Positions 26,801-41,800 are shown, counted from the stretch's first letter. The stretch: DNA of 64,000 nt from Sinohyriopsis cumingii (GCA_028554795.2 CM068835.1:27034311-27098310), one strand, 5' to 3'. Notes: generated from the sequence alone by a model not told the origin. Numbers and translations are program-made.

Positions 26801-29800
26801 CAACTTCTATCATCAATAAAAATAATGTAAAGGAAGTCGAAACTAAAATAAAAGCAATGGAATCTGAGTGATTGTTGGATTTTTCACAGTTATTGGAACA
26901 TGTTTATTTTGCTGTGAAAGTTTCCATTTTTACATGGAAAAAGCAACTTTATGCTTATGATAACTACCAATAGCAGCATAAAACACAAATTAAATTAACA
27001 ATCCTTTGAAACTTGATATCTGGCCATCAAGTTCTTTGAAGGTGGGACATCTTGCAAAGATGTTTGTGAAAAGTTTTATTTTGTTTACATTTTTTATTTC
27101 CCTATCAGTCCCTTGGTAGCATTGTCAAGACAAGTGTTTTCTCACAGACCAAAATCTGGGCCAATTTAAGTACATTTAAACAACTATACATCAATATGCT
27201 ACTGGCGACAATAAATAATATAGTGAATTATTTAGTGACACTCGCTTTTTGACAATGGAGTTTAGATCAAACGAAGGCTACCATTTGTTTGTATACACGT
27301 TATTTGAATTTTTTATGGGACGTGACTTGTACATAAATTTTTTAACATATGACCTATGTCAAATTCATTGATTTTTTAATTATTTTTGTACAGTACTTGA
27401 TGTATTATGGATTTTAATGTAAGTTGTCAAATACAAATGTATATGAGACTAGTTTTACGCTCTTTCTTTATCAAAATTTCATCAGTGTTCAAAAAAAAAT
27501 AATTGTTTTACACTCATGGCAGCACATCATCATATGAGCTTACAGTAACCTTATTACAGCCCGGAGGAGGTTACCTTCCCCTGTTTGTTTTCTGACACCA
27601 AATTAAGGAATTGAATAGTATTTAGATGACAGAAAAGGTAATCGTTTTTTGCCATCCAAAAACATACCGTAAATACCTGGAATAGCTATATCTTTTGCGA
27701 TATGCTGCACATAGCATACTGAAAGTTGTGTGCATATTCTTTTATGTCTTCATTTTTCCAATTTCAGTTTCCATTTTACCAGGCAAGCTTAATTTCAATG
27801 TTGATAACATCAGAGTTTGTAAAATTTTGGTAAGTACAATTTATGACATGTTTATAATTTCATTGTTGATATATTGAATAGCAATTTTCCTTTGCAAAAC
27901 ATGTTACATTTTAAATCACAGTGTATCCCCTAGGGGTGTCAGACCGAGTACCAAAAATAAACTGATATCTAAACTGGGGGTCAATTTAAAAAGTTGGGGG
28001 TCTCTGAAGCGCAAATGAGGGTAAAGGGAAACACAGATTTTAAGATGGTGACATAAATCACTTGGTGGGTAAGAAAAGTAACAGTATCAGAATAATATGT
28101 CCCAAAAAAAAAATCAGTTAACTTGGTACAATGTGACCCTGCTATAGCATGCTCCATTATAAAACAAATTCAGATTCAACACAGTTGGGTGTGGCTCACA
28201 AAATTTCTTTAAATATGTTACCCAATCATAATACCTTTGCAGAACTATTACTAGAGAAGATTGAAGCCCTAGACAGGATTATGTCCAGTGTTAAACAATC
28301 TCAATTAGCTAGAGAAGCAGTCCAAAGCTTATAGTGTGCTTTAAGATGGATGGAGATGCAAGATATTGACTGTTCGAAATCATTCTGCAGAACCATTCTA
28401 TTTATTTGACAGGGAGCAGGCATACTTCAGTCCCAGGTGATGCAGGGAATGGTATTCAAGAGGCAGGTGGAAGGGGAGTTAACCAAAGCTGAAAAGTGCA
28501 AAGTAGCTGTATATTCCTGTCCTTTGGATATCATGCAGACAGAAACTAAGGTACACTGACATTTTGTATTTTCATATGGAATGTATTAATCAAAACCGTC
28601 TTTGTCATTTTACTTGAAAGATATTGATGTGAGATCACTTTCATGAATGTAGTCCTCAACCTTAAACTTGCCCTGTACTTTGAGATGTTTCATGAACATG
28701 ATCCTAACAGAATTAGAATATAAATCACTTCATATGTTAATGATACAGACTCCAGATGACTGCAGGTATTTTCTTGATAATAAAAGTTGAAGGGTAATAT
28801 AATATATAAGTTTATACTAGCCATCATGTTACATATTCATGTGGAACTAATTTAGTCTGCTGATAAGAGATACCTGTGACACAAAATAGAGAACTGTTTT
28901 TAATAAAAGATAATTGGCCTTTATATATTTGTATGTTTGTATGGATTTGAAACCACATATGTGTAAATTGCCATGGACATGTATAAACAACCAGTAATTG
29001 AATGTTTGTTGCATTCTTATCATTTTAATGTGTACCATACTGTTCATTAATTCATTTTAGACATATAACATTAATCTGTAAGAGAAATATTAACAAATCA
29101 GCAGTATTTGATCAGTTGTTGAAATAGATTATAAATTTTATAATTCTTGTTTCAGGGTACTGTATTAATTAAGTCTGCAGAAGAATTAATGAATTTTAGC
29201 CAAGGAGAGGAAAATTTGATTGAAGAGGTATGTTGCATACAAAGGTATAATGCATATATTGTACATTATGCCTTCATTATTACTTGTACATGCATATAGT
29301 TATGGTACATTATGCTTTAATTTTTACTTGTACATGTCAGTGACTCAGTCTTGAGATGGCTAAAAACAAATTACCAAGCAGGTTGTTGAGCGTTCATAAA
29401 GTATTTTTGACAATAAAGGCATTAATTATTCTTTGTATCCCTTTTTTTAAACAGCATAGTTCGTGTTTCTAGCTGCTTGATATTGCCAGTAAATTTTTAG
29501 ACAGGTTTATACGATTGAACCTTTACTCCTGAATGACATTTTAAGAGTGTTGGAATTTATTTTTAATTATGCATGTCAGATAACTGTGAAATCTAATAAA
29601 TTCATCTTAAATTTATTAGGTTCCCCAGTTAGTGTTTGTAAACCCATTACCGCAGGTCTGACATTACCGCATACTGCAGGTCAGACCATACATTTTGAGT
29701 TAGGTAAGGTTTGGAATACAGTTTTTTGAAGAAATATCTCATATTTACTTCAGATTTGTAAATGACATTGATATCATGATTATTTTTGGTAGAATTAGTT

Positions 29801-32800
29801 AAACTGTATTTTATGGATGGGATGCCTATGAAATTCAATTACATCCATGAGATTCATATGGAAAAATAAGTCTGCCCTGCCCTTGACTCTATGCCATCTA
29901 GCTACCTACACTTGACTCTACGCCATCCAGATACCTGCCCTTGACTCTGTGCCATCCAGATACCTGCTCTGACTGATATTTTCCTTCAACAGCTCTATGC
30001 CATCCTGTGCTCTATCTATTGTACCAACTTTAGGACCTTTTACCATCCTCTGGCAGGCTGCTTAATGCATTTGGCTTTGGGGAGGGTATAATGGCACTTT
30101 TAACACGATATTGGCTATATCATGCCAAGGAAATGCAAGCTAATTGTGTTTCCGAAGGACACACCTACCTAGGCTTGCTTGGGTGGATATCAAACCTGCA
30201 ACCTTTGTATTAGAAGCCATATGCTCTACCAAGTTAATGTGACTCCAAGCTGGCTGCTTGAGGGAGTGTTCACTGTACATTAAGCAAAACAATTGACCTA
30301 AATAAATTTTGTTTCTCTTCTTTGCAGCAAATCAAATCCATAGCTAGCACTGGATGTTGTGTGATAGTGACAGGAGGGAAAGTGGGAGAACTGAGTCTTC
30401 ACTTCTGTAACAAGTATAAAATTCTTGTTGTCCGCCTACTGTCCAAGTGGGATCTTCGTCGACTATGTAAATCCATCAATGCTACACCATTGCCCAGGAT
30501 TGTAAGTCCTTTTTCTTTTCATACAGCAGGATTCTTTTACCTGATTATTTTCAGTAAATATATATTTTAAATTTGACACAATGCTGAATGTTGTTGATTT
30601 TCATAGCTTTTATTAGAGGTACAAAGAGGACAAAGTTTCTTTCCATCTTTAATGATTAAGCATTACATTTTGTTGAACTGAATGTGAGATGTAGCAGTTT
30701 CTTTCATCAACAGTTACAATACTCCTGCCATAGTATATTTTTATGCTGTCCGTCTGTTGACAGTTTTGTTTATGTACAATAACACAAGTTGTGTCTACCA
30801 TCTACACTCACCAAACTTGGTGGATGGCTTCCAGTTTAGCTAAGGAAAAACCCTATCAGTTTTGGGTTCAGAATCTCAAAGTAACTGAAAGGAAATTGAA
30901 ACTGGTTTCAGGACAATGTTCTTTGCCATCTACAGACTTTGTGTATAGCTTGTATTTGTATCAATTATTAATTTCAGGGTCAAGGTCACTGACTGCGGGA
31001 ATAAAAATTGTTTCCATATAAAAACATGAGGTCTCCATCATCTGCAGTTACCAAACTTTGGGGTATGAAAGAACCATATCATTATTTGACAGTAAATGGC
31101 AAAAGGTCAAGGCCACTAACATGAAGAAGTTAAATTGTTTTGTATCTCTACATTTACCAGAATTTATAAATGGTTTGCCTACTGCTCCAGTGTCCTAGTG
31201 ATTAGAACGTCTGCCTTGGATGGGAGAGATCACATGTTCGAACTCTGACCAAGTCATACCAAAGACATAATTTTTTTTACAGCTGCCTCACTAGGTGCAC
31301 AACATTAAGAGGTTAGTGTTAGGACTGGTCGGCCTGGTGTCAGGATAATGTGACTGGGTGAGACATGATGCTTCATGTCTGCAGCATGATGCCCCAGTGT
31401 TAGACATCACTATAAAACTGCCACACTGCAGACATCGTAACAATTTGACTGAAAAATTGTGAAAGCTACATTAAAAATCCAAATCACACACACACATATA
31501 CATGATTTGCCCTTGAGTTAAGGAAGTACCTAACAATTTTGGGGTTTCAAGGCCAAGAAGTATGGTTTCTGCACAGTAACTTGATTTGTCCATTGTCAGC
31601 AGTTACTAAAGTTTGTGGATGAATTGCACTTAGTAAGAAAGAACTTAGCAATTTTCATGTCAAAGGCCACTGACTAAAAGAGGAAAAATGGTTTTCACGT
31701 AGTACCATTAATTCTACATCACACACCTGGACCAAACCTTCAGGAGGGTTTCCACTTTTGGTAAGGAAGAAGGCTCTTAGTTAATGAGTCTTAAGTACTT
31801 TTGTGCGCTGGGCAGGTATATAATGTGCTACTTTTGGTAGTCTTGTTTTCTTTATATTTTATTTATGTATTTTCATTTTGGTGTGGATTAGACAATACAG
31901 GTTGTCATTTGTTTTTGTAAAATTGTTGTTAATTCACCTGGCAAGAGGTCATTTAAGTTTATGGTATGTTCCAGTGTCTGCATCTTGCCTTATTAGTATT
32001 CTTTTTTTTTTCTTAAAAACTACAGTGATAATTTGATCAACCATTGTGTAACTGTTCCTTGTCAAAGTTTTAGGTTTTCTTAAGCCTCCCAAGCAATAAT
32101 CAAGTTTCTGTGGAAATTGTTCTTGACACTAATTCCAGAACCACTCTATTATTATTTAAAATAAGTTTTATTGATTCTGTTGCAGCTCTGATATTCACTT
32201 CTGTTACAAACTGGTTGAAAATACTTTTCATTTTACATCTCCAGTGCTTACTTGACAGTTTGAAAATAAATTTGGTAGTAACATTTCATATAACACTTTG
32301 CAACTATGTTCGGCCAGGATGAGTTTGAAAAGGCCTTTCTGCTGGCTTTCATTAGTCAGGTGGAAACATTTTTTAACCTTAGTTATCTAGCTAATAATTT
32401 TTAAGCTATACTTGGACAGTTGAATGATTTCAGGTTCACATGGGCCTCTTCTTTGTGGAAATCAAATATATACCATTGTGACATTGTAATTGTTGTGTTA
32501 TTTACAGAATAATTGTTAACTTCAGTAATGTTTCTTTATTATTATTATTGTTATTATTATTTGGAACAGACTCCTCCAACAGCAGATGAAGCAGGATATT
32601 GTGACAAGGTATATGTAGATGAAATAGGAGACACCCCAGTGATAGTTTTCAAACAAGGTGAGATTTACTCGTGTACTTTTAGAGTGAAGAAAAGTTTGTT
32701 ATTTCCCCATGGCGTTCAGGATTATATCAGTTTAAGTGTGACATACCTGGTTTTATCTGAAACAAGCTAAAAAATATTAAAGAGAATTGGGTTGAGGATC

Positions 32801-35800
32801 ACTCAAATAGTATATGTAGTTAAGAACATATTGAATGGATAAATAAAAAATTTTTTCTTCAAATACATTACCTATTCACAATACATTTGGAGTGCAACCA
32901 TAACCTTGCAGATCTAACCCTCCATACTTAAATTTATAAAACAGCTAAATGTTGGTGGGAATCAGACGGGAGTGATGTCTCCCATGATAGAGGTTTTGCT
33001 TCAGATCTTGTCCATATTACAGCTACGATTTCCATTTGTGCTAGAACATGTGCAGTTTTAGAGGCCTGGCAAAAGTCTTGTGTCAGGTGGTATTCTCCAA
33101 ACTATTCCACAAGTTGGAGGAGTAAGGAGAGTATACTGTAATATTTTTCTAACCATTTCTTCTTTAAATACATTACCTAATTATCATAAGAGAAGTACTA
33201 GTACCTCGCAAATCCAGCCCTCCTAAATAACACTTTTAGCTGAAAGACACTAAACGTTATCTGCCAATCTAGTTGGTGGTCAGGGAGAGTGATCTACTAA
33301 TGGACATTTAATCTTTTGTGGTAAATTCTTTTCCACATTGGGCTCTTTGCCTTGGGACCATTGACAGGACCTTTTGAGGGATTTTGAAGTGGTAACTAAA
33401 AGGAATTGAGCCCATGTGAAGAAGGAAACCTTGTCAGTTATTATCTTCAGTATATCTGTTCAAGCTGTATCGGCCTGGATAAGATGAGATATTTGCTCAG
33501 CATACAGAGAATTTACCCTATATCAAAGTAAATCACATGGGTCACCACCAGCATTTCATTTTAGTGTATCGGTGTATCCATTACCTAATGGTTATTATTA
33601 AGGTCATGGGATGCAGGTCAGAGACAACTTTCTCTAACTTAACCTACAAGATCTTTCGTCTTAAAAGGCTTAGTTTGATCTGGTGCGGCCTGTAGCAGCA
33701 ATGCAACAGGCGACCTTGCCAGGTCATGTAGCAGCTTATCAGTGAAATGGCTTTGGTTTTAGGGGTGGAGGCAGAGCCATGTCACAGCATATGTAGTCGG
33801 TACTCCAGCCTAATGGTACCTCAAGAGTTGTAGCTGCCTCGCTTACCTTAGGGAACTTGAAATGGACCTTCTCCCAGGTAAGAGGATGCAACTTCCTCCG
33901 CCTCTTACATATTCTCCAACAGTTTTATGATAGGGTGACATAGTTGAAAATGAAAACCAATTTTTGGAGTAAATTATGTTTCTTTGGTAATACTTACCTG
34001 ATGATTATATAAATAAACCCTCACATCCTCCATGCATTTGGCAGAGCATGAATTCCACTGCAGTAGTACCTGGAGTATGGACAGGATTTGGCACTAATCC
34101 CTTTATGGGGAGATTACTGTTGTGTAACACGTGCGGGCAGAGAACGTTTATAGCTAAAAATTTAACTTGGAAGGGTACCGCTCCGGTGGCCTAGTGGTGA
34201 GAGCATCCGCCTCAGATGTCGGAGGTCATGTGTTTGATCCTCAGCCGAGTTATACCAAAGACTTGAAAAATCAGTACTAACAGCTGCCTCGCTTAGCGCT
34301 CAGCATCTAGAGGTTAGTGTTAGGACTGGTCAGCCTGGTGTCAGGATAATGTGACTGGGTGGGACATCATACTACATGTCTGCAGCATGATGACCCAGTG
34401 CTAGACATCACTATAAACTTTCACACTGCAGACATTGTAGCGATATGACTGAAAAATTGTTAAAGCCACATTAAAAATCCAAGTCACACACACACATAAC
34501 TTGGGATGGGGGGGATTGTAAGGTCGTGGTTGTACTCCTAAGGTATTATAATAGGTAAAAGGTGCCAACCTGGCATCCGGTATGTGTATGACAGCAGTAA
34601 ATTTGAAAATTTTGTTACAGCTGAAGAATATTATATAGATAGTTTCAACACGAGACAGCTAAATGGGAGAAATGATCTTGAATTCCTGGAAATTCTTTTC
34701 ACAAAGTAGAGCATCAGTCCATTAAAGGGACTCTTATGTCTAGAATACATAAATGATATTGATTTATCAAATAGCTTTGTTGGTGTCTAGGAATGAAAGA
34801 TGGTAAGGAAATGGGGGTGGTTGTCTTTATCATATGTGGCTGAGTTTTTGGTTGGGTCTTCCAATTTATGGTTTTGTGGCAACCACGAAATTAACAAAAA
34901 TTGGCTTCCCACAAAAATCAGTGATAATACAGTTGCCGGAGTCGTCACTCTTGTGTTTGTCTCACCAGAGTCAGCAATCAGTGAAATATATTATCACTCT
35001 TCTGTTTGTATCACCAGAAGTAGCAGCCATTGAAATATGTGTTTGTTTTGCTAGAACCAGCTATTGTGATACATTCATCACTCTTCTAAGAGCAACAGAA
35101 TTATTGTCATCAAGAATGACAATATTTTTTTCTGAACGTTTTGACTAGTATATTGTTGTTCAGAAGCAGGAGGCAAAGATCACTTTGAACCTTCGTTTAA
35201 TTTGTTACATTCGAAAATTAGTGGGGCCCCAGGCGTCAGGCTATTGGATTTTTTTTTATAGCATTGTTGTTACATTATTTGCAGATAAGGAGGAGAGTGC
35301 CATTGCTACAATTATTATAAGAGGATCAACGGAGAATATTATGGATGACGTGGAAAGAGCTGTAGATGATGGTGTCAACAACTTCAAAGCTTTAACAAAG
35401 GTATGGGGGAATTAAATCAGCATATATGTATAACTCCTTCCATATACTCCCATTGTTCATTTATTCCATCTACAAATATTAAAACATTTTATTCCATGAA
35501 TATGTAATGTGGTTTAGCAGATCAGATCAAATGTTTCCTGTCGATGTTTTATTGTATATACAAGGCCATCAAGTTTTTGTTGTATATACAAGGCCATCAA
35601 GTTTTTGTTGTATATACAAGGCCATCAAGTTTTTATTGTATATACAAGGCCATCAAGTTTTTATTGTATATACAAGGCCATCAAGTTTTTGTTGTATATA
35701 CAAGGCCATCAAGTTTTTGTTGTATATACAAGGCCATCAAGTTTTTATTGTATATACAAGGCCATCAAGTTTTTATTGTATATACAATGCCATCAAGTTT

Positions 35801-38800
35801 TTATTGTATATACAAGGCCATCAAGTTTTTGTTGTATATCCAAGGCCATCAAGTTTTTGTTGTATATACAAGGCCATCAAGTTTTTGTTGTATATACAAT
35901 GCCATCAAGTTTTTATTGTATATACAAGGCCATCAAGTTTTTGTTGTATATACAAGGCCATCAAGTTTTTGTTGTATATACAAGGCCATCAAGTTTTTGT
36001 TGTATATACAATGCCATCAAGTTTTTATTGTATATACAAGGCACTCAAGTTTTTGTTGTACATACAAGGCCATCAAGTTTTTATTGTATATACAAGGCCA
36101 TCAGGTTTTTGTTGTATATACAATGCCATCAAGTTTTTATTGTATATACAAGGCACTCAAGTTTTTGTTGTATATACAGAGTCATCAAGTTTTTGTTGTA
36201 TCTTCAAGGCCATCAAGTTTTTATTGTATATACAAGGCACTCAAGTTTTTGTTGTATATACAAGGCCATCAAGTTTTTGTTGTATATACAAGGCCATCAA
36301 GTTTTTGTTGTATATACAAGGCCATCAAGTTTTGTTGTATGTACAAGGCACTTGATTTTTTGTTGTATATACAAGGCCATCAATTTTTTGTTGTATATAC
36401 AGGGCACTTGAGTTTTTGTTGTATGTACAAGGCATTTGTGTTTTTGTTGTATATACAAGGGCATCAAGTTTTTGTTGTGTATACAAGGCACTTTAGTTTT
36501 TGTTGTGTATGCAAGGTACTCAAGATTTTGTTGTATATACAAGGTCATCAAGTTTTTGTTGTATTTACAAGTCCATCAAGTTTTTGTTGTGTATACAAGG
36601 CACTCAAGTTTTTGTTGTATATACAAGGCACTTGAGTTTTTGTTACAACGTGCATTTTAGCAATTTAGGGAGGAAACTATCTTTAGGCAACAGTAGGAAA
36701 GCAAAGATCATCAAAAATTCAAATCACATGTGTATGGTACTTTGTATGATCAATCCTGAGTAATTTATGGTTTGATATTGTTTAAAATAATTAAGGTCAG
36801 GGTATTATTTTTCTTATTAAATGATTTTTACGAATCTTCAAGTTCAACTTTACTTAGTTGAGTATCTAGAAGTATGTAATGTCATGTACACATCCTAGGT
36901 GTAAAGTAGTGGTTTGGGATGGTGACTTCATATTGTATCTGGGGTAAGACAATACATATTCCTTGCAGGCCATGCTATTCTTCCAGATTTTTCAGTCTTT
37001 TTTATATTCTATAAATATTCTGTCGCAGTTGGATTACTTTTTTAGCGTATTATGACAGCGTAGAAGAGAGAGATAGTTCTGTCTTAGCATCTGCACATTT
37101 AAAGGCATATTTACTTGTATACCATGTACAGCCTCACTGTACCTCAACCATTTTCCTTCTTAGGTTATTGGCAACAGTTGGAGTGTTACCTAGAGTTTTC
37201 AAACTATGTCCGACACTGATTGTCAACCTCCCTTGATAGAAGCTTGACATAGTGATCACGGGGGGGGGGGGTCTATCCATTGATCCACACCGTGTTCATG
37301 TTTTTTATTTTAAGCTTGATGTTAAACATTTATTTACTTTCTATCAAAGTAAAAGGTGGGTTTGACAAAAAAAGGATAACTTGTGAGAAATAGAAAAATG
37401 ACATGGATTTGACTAACAGTTGCATTTTTTCTGTTGGTAGGATGATCGTCTTGTGCCAGGCGCCGGTGCCACCGAGATTGAGCTTGCAAAACAGATCACA
37501 ACTTTTGGAGAGGTAAGCTGTTATGGTGTCTTGTTGTAAGCAGGTGATAATGGTTACAGTGTGATACAAGCTGGTGATCATGGTTACAGTGTGATATAAG
37601 CTGGCGATTATGGTTACAGTGTGATATAAGCTGGTGATCATGGTTACAGTGTGATATAAGCTGGTGATCATGGTACAGTGTAATATTCCAGTGGGATATT
37701 CATTATGGCTGGTATATTGACAGATAGGTCTTAACTTTGCATGCATTTTACTGGCATGATGTGAATGAGTTCCCTTGTCTATTATGAGGTAGCTTAATGC
37801 ACACTGAACTCCCCACACATTTTTAAAAATAAAATATTTTGTTATTTTTGACAAAGTTGTAACAAATATTCTAAAGAACGGTGAAATCATCCATTTGTCT
37901 TAATGGAGCTATATATTGTTTAAAATGTCTGTTCATTAGACAGCCATCTTCACTGGGCAGATAAAACTTCCAATAATAATATGGCCTCTGGGACACTACA
38001 CGGTGGAACATGAACAACATCCAGTTATTTTTATCACTTTGGGGGCTTTAATCAAGTAATTCTGTCATAGGTACTTCTTATAGTTTTAATGTAAAGCTTC
38101 TTAACAGAATTAATAGTCTCATTGAACCAGACTATTCCATGGCTTGGTCAATTCTAAACCATAGGAGGGTCTAATAAAATACCTTTTTCATCAATGTTAA
38201 AAATAGAATGGTGATTTTGGTCAAACAAAGCTGCAAAAAACATTTTTTGCTATCTGAACCTTTTTCTTGACACTTTCTGCAATCATTCATGCCAAAATTA
38301 TATGGGCCAGTAAGCATAAAATAATACCATTAAGCGTCACTTTATAAACAGTTTTTATTGCATGAGCATGTTTCAGTCCGCCAATGAAATAGACTTTATT
38401 GCAAGAACACACTGTTGCCAGTTAATGCAATGGACCAGGTTTACACAAAACAAAACATCATCTAACTAATGATATGTTACATTCCCACATCTCATCAGGC
38501 AATTAAATTCCTTTCCAGATTTTGGGGAATTTTGGTCTTTAGGGAAAACTCACGTTTTCATTATTAGAAACACATTATCAGACATCACGGATACTAAAGA
38601 CTCAAAGAATCATTAGACTTTGGAAGTTTAATGGTGACAGTAACAGCATTCTACCTGTGGTGAGCCAGAGGACATTTTCTCGGCCTTAGTATCCTTGTCA
38701 CTCAAAAGGTGACTCCAAATCATTATAGGTAGACAAAAGTGATGATAATGCCCCGTAGACATCTTGCATTGAACTTGTTCCAATCTGATTTATCTTTGTT

Positions 38801-41800
38801 CTTACAAGGAAGCCATTTTTTTATGCCCTGCCTCGTATATGGTAGGGCTCACATCTAGTTATTTTTACTCCTACAAATACAAAGAGGTATATAACAGTTG
38901 TAGCATTTCCTGATCTATTTCAGAGTTGTATATTTCTCCATTTTCACTGTATATCCACATAGATAGGGTCTGCAATTCAAGGTGTAGATTTTACAAGCAC
39001 TGTTTTCTTCATGATTTAACATAACCGAGGTTTATCAAATAATTGAATCGTACCTACTACTGAAGTGTCTGATATTAATAGATATCACCAGATCCAAGTG
39101 TCTATGTCACTTTGAGTGTAATCATATCAATCCTGCGAGTTTGGAGTTATAGTGAGCAATGTAAAGCATCAAGCCAAGGGATCTATGACTGATCTGATGG
39201 AAAGACGAGATATTTTTATTGAATTATAATGCAGATTTGCAGCATGAATTTGGGTTTTGCATGAGCAGAATTGACTAGTAATGAAGAAGGGTAGTTGCTA
39301 AACGGTAATGTAGCATTACTTAATGTTACAGATCCTATAGGAGTTTTTGTAGACTGTTTGATTTTAGGACAGCTATTAGTGTTGAGATAACAGACTACAG
39401 ATAGGTAGCTGCTGTTAGGGCCAGGATTTTTTCAAACTACTGTTTGTGAAGTCTGCTTAGTTCTTCATTTACATGAAAAATAGTAATTCATTATTCGCCC
39501 TCTTCTATACTCCTGTATTACTCCCATGTTTCCATAGTAGTACAGGTGTTAATGAGGGCTACAGAAAAGCTATGTGTGGATTGATGAATGTTCTTTTTAT
39601 AGAACAGTCATCGAAAACCTAGCAACATTTGTTGCCGCAATGCATAATGCTTGTCCAAAAAACGAACTTAAATAGTCAATTCATAAATTTTCATCAAAAC
39701 ATGTAAAAGATTGAAGAACCATCCCTATTACTTATTCTTGTAACTGGTTGTTTTTTTCTTTTCTATTTCAAGCTCAGAGAATTGAGTTATGCTATCCCTA
39801 ACATACCTAGCAATGTTGGTGTTCATGCATACGAAAGGAAACATTTTAAAACATCATTGTGTGATCCATGCCTCGTGTTCCTCTCCATCAATGACAAATT
39901 TAGTTTCGCAGCTCAATAACTCACAATTTCATGGATTTCAAGTTATTTTGTATCAAGCTTTAAATGAAAAAAGATTTCGGTCAAATTCTATTTTCATGAT
40001 TTTCCACCTATGTTTTTTTAGTTGTTACCTCTCTTTGAATGAGAACTTTGCCATCCAGTTGCATCAGATTTTGTTAAACTTTGTGGATTGAAACCAAATA
40101 TGATATGAGGATTTACATTAGGATTAATGTCAATTTGATTTTCACTTTTTTTCTGATGAAATTGTATGGTGTTATATCAGGTTTGACTTGGAATTTTTCC
40201 CCCATTTAATAGCATCATATATGCACGGGCAACTGTGTTATATTAACACATTTCTTAATGTGCATTCCCATTAAAGAGGTAGCATTCAAAGTATCTTAAA
40301 TATATGAACATGTGACAAAGTTTCCTTAGTGCCGATAGTGTTAGATTTTTTAGAATATGACCCAAATCATTTGCAGATGCTTTTTCTTAACTGCATTCAT
40401 TTGTTGAACATATAGTATTGCTCTTTTCAGACCATATGTTAAAATGTGGGTTGTTGACTATTATTTTTGTGTGCCCTCTCCGTTTCTCCTGCATTGCTAT
40501 CATAGGAATGTAGGTGTTATCAAGGGCTATAGAAAAGCTATGTGGATTGATGACTATTATTTTTTGTAGAATAGTCTTCGAAATACAAGGCAACATTTAT
40601 TCATATACTATCGTACAAATGTTACTTCAGGGCTGTTTTGTTCTATCACATATTGGGTGATTTATTTTAACTCCCCATGATAAGCATATAATATTGGGCT
40701 CATAATTTTAAGTCTCCATCAAGACCATGGTAGGGCATATAATATTGGTCTATTTATTTTCACTCCCCATCAAGGCTGATAAGCATATAATATTGGTCTG
40801 TTTATTTTGACTCCCCATCAAGACCATGGCAGGGCATATAATATTGGTCTATTTATTTTAACTCCCCATCAAGACCATGGCAGGGCATGTAAGATTAGTC
40901 TTTTTTTTTAACTCTCCATCAGGATCATGGTAGGGAATATAATATTGGGCTGTTTAATTTAATTCTCTATCAAGACCATGGTATGGTATATAGTACTGCT
41001 ATTTTCAGACCATATGTTCTTTAGTTAGGTTTTTCATTTTGTCATTTTTCAGACACTTTCATGAGGCATTTGTGTTCATGAAATATTTCCAGTTGTCTCC
41101 ATATCCATGTGTTTATGAAGTAATTTATTCATTGTGTGTCCTCTCCATTTCTCCTTCATTGCTATCATAGGAATGTAGGTGTTATCAAGGGCTATAGAAA
41201 AGCTGTGTGGATTGATGACTATTATTTTTCATAGAATGGTCATCGAAATACAAGGCAACATGCATTCATATTCTGTTGTACAAATGTTACTGAAGGGCTC
41301 TTTTACTTATAGAAATAAAAGAGGTATAGATACTATAGGAGGTTTTTCAGACAGTTGATTTTACACCAGCTATTAGTGTTAGCAAAAGAGGTCCCCTGAG
41401 TGGTTTAAAACACTAACCATTATGGATCATTGCCATCTCACCTCTGTCTGAGTGGGTTTGAGTCTCTGGTTCAGCCAATGTGGGTATGTGAGAAAGCTTG
41501 CCAGTAGCTTCTCTTGGGTTCGTGGTTCTTTCCGGGTTCTTTCTACACCATTTATACTGGCCGCCATGTATAGCCTATCTTGCGCTGAAAAATGGTGTTA
41601 AACCATACAACTACAATAACAAGAAGTGTTAACAAAATATCTTACAGGTAGTTAACTATTAGGGGCCGGGACTTTATCAAGCTACTGATAGACTTAGCGA
41701 TGTTCACTCAGTTCTCCATTTCATGAAAAATAGCAATGCATTATTTGCCCTCTTTTATACTCCTGTATTACTCCCATGTTTCCATAGTAGTACAGGTGTT

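Larger units (their letters stand above)
22427..27767 (+). other. CCT8: CCT8 intron 5 (5.3 kb)
   Basis: Holds a 27-bp minisatellite split by a SINE (22762-23640), a poly-C run of 13 (23770-23782) and a decayed transposase gene (24205-24640). From 24900 to 27767 I see no gene or classifiable repeat. Confidence 0.75.
30502..32569 (+). other. CCT8: CCT8 intron 9 (2.1 kb)
   Basis: Mostly a degenerate tandem repeat (30740-31800) split by a SINE (31183-31502). An interrupted ATT microsatellite (32533-32562) abuts the exon 10 acceptor. 31800-32530 shows nothing recognisable. Confidence 0.75.
32658..35284 (+). other. CCT8: CCT8 intron 10 (2.6 kb)
   Basis: Contains a SINE (34179-34497), two or three diverged copies of an unclassified repeat (32855-33300, 33990-34050) and a loose tandem at 34944-35085 (CACTCTTCTGTTTGTATCAC variants, about 60 bp). 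No other gene. Confidence 0.7.

Noticed and set aside
28149..28334. 61-codon frame just upstream of CCT8 exon 7
   Set aside because: It is out of the CCT8 transcript structure, lacks a donor feeding exon 7 in phase, and has no family match. Exon 6 to exon 7 splices perfectly without it.
35507..36635. Three overlapping long forward frames (268-363 codons) with repeating peptides
   Set aside because: They are produced by the 28-bp minisatellite, which has no stop in any phase. They lie wholly within CCT8 intron 11 and have no splice or family support.
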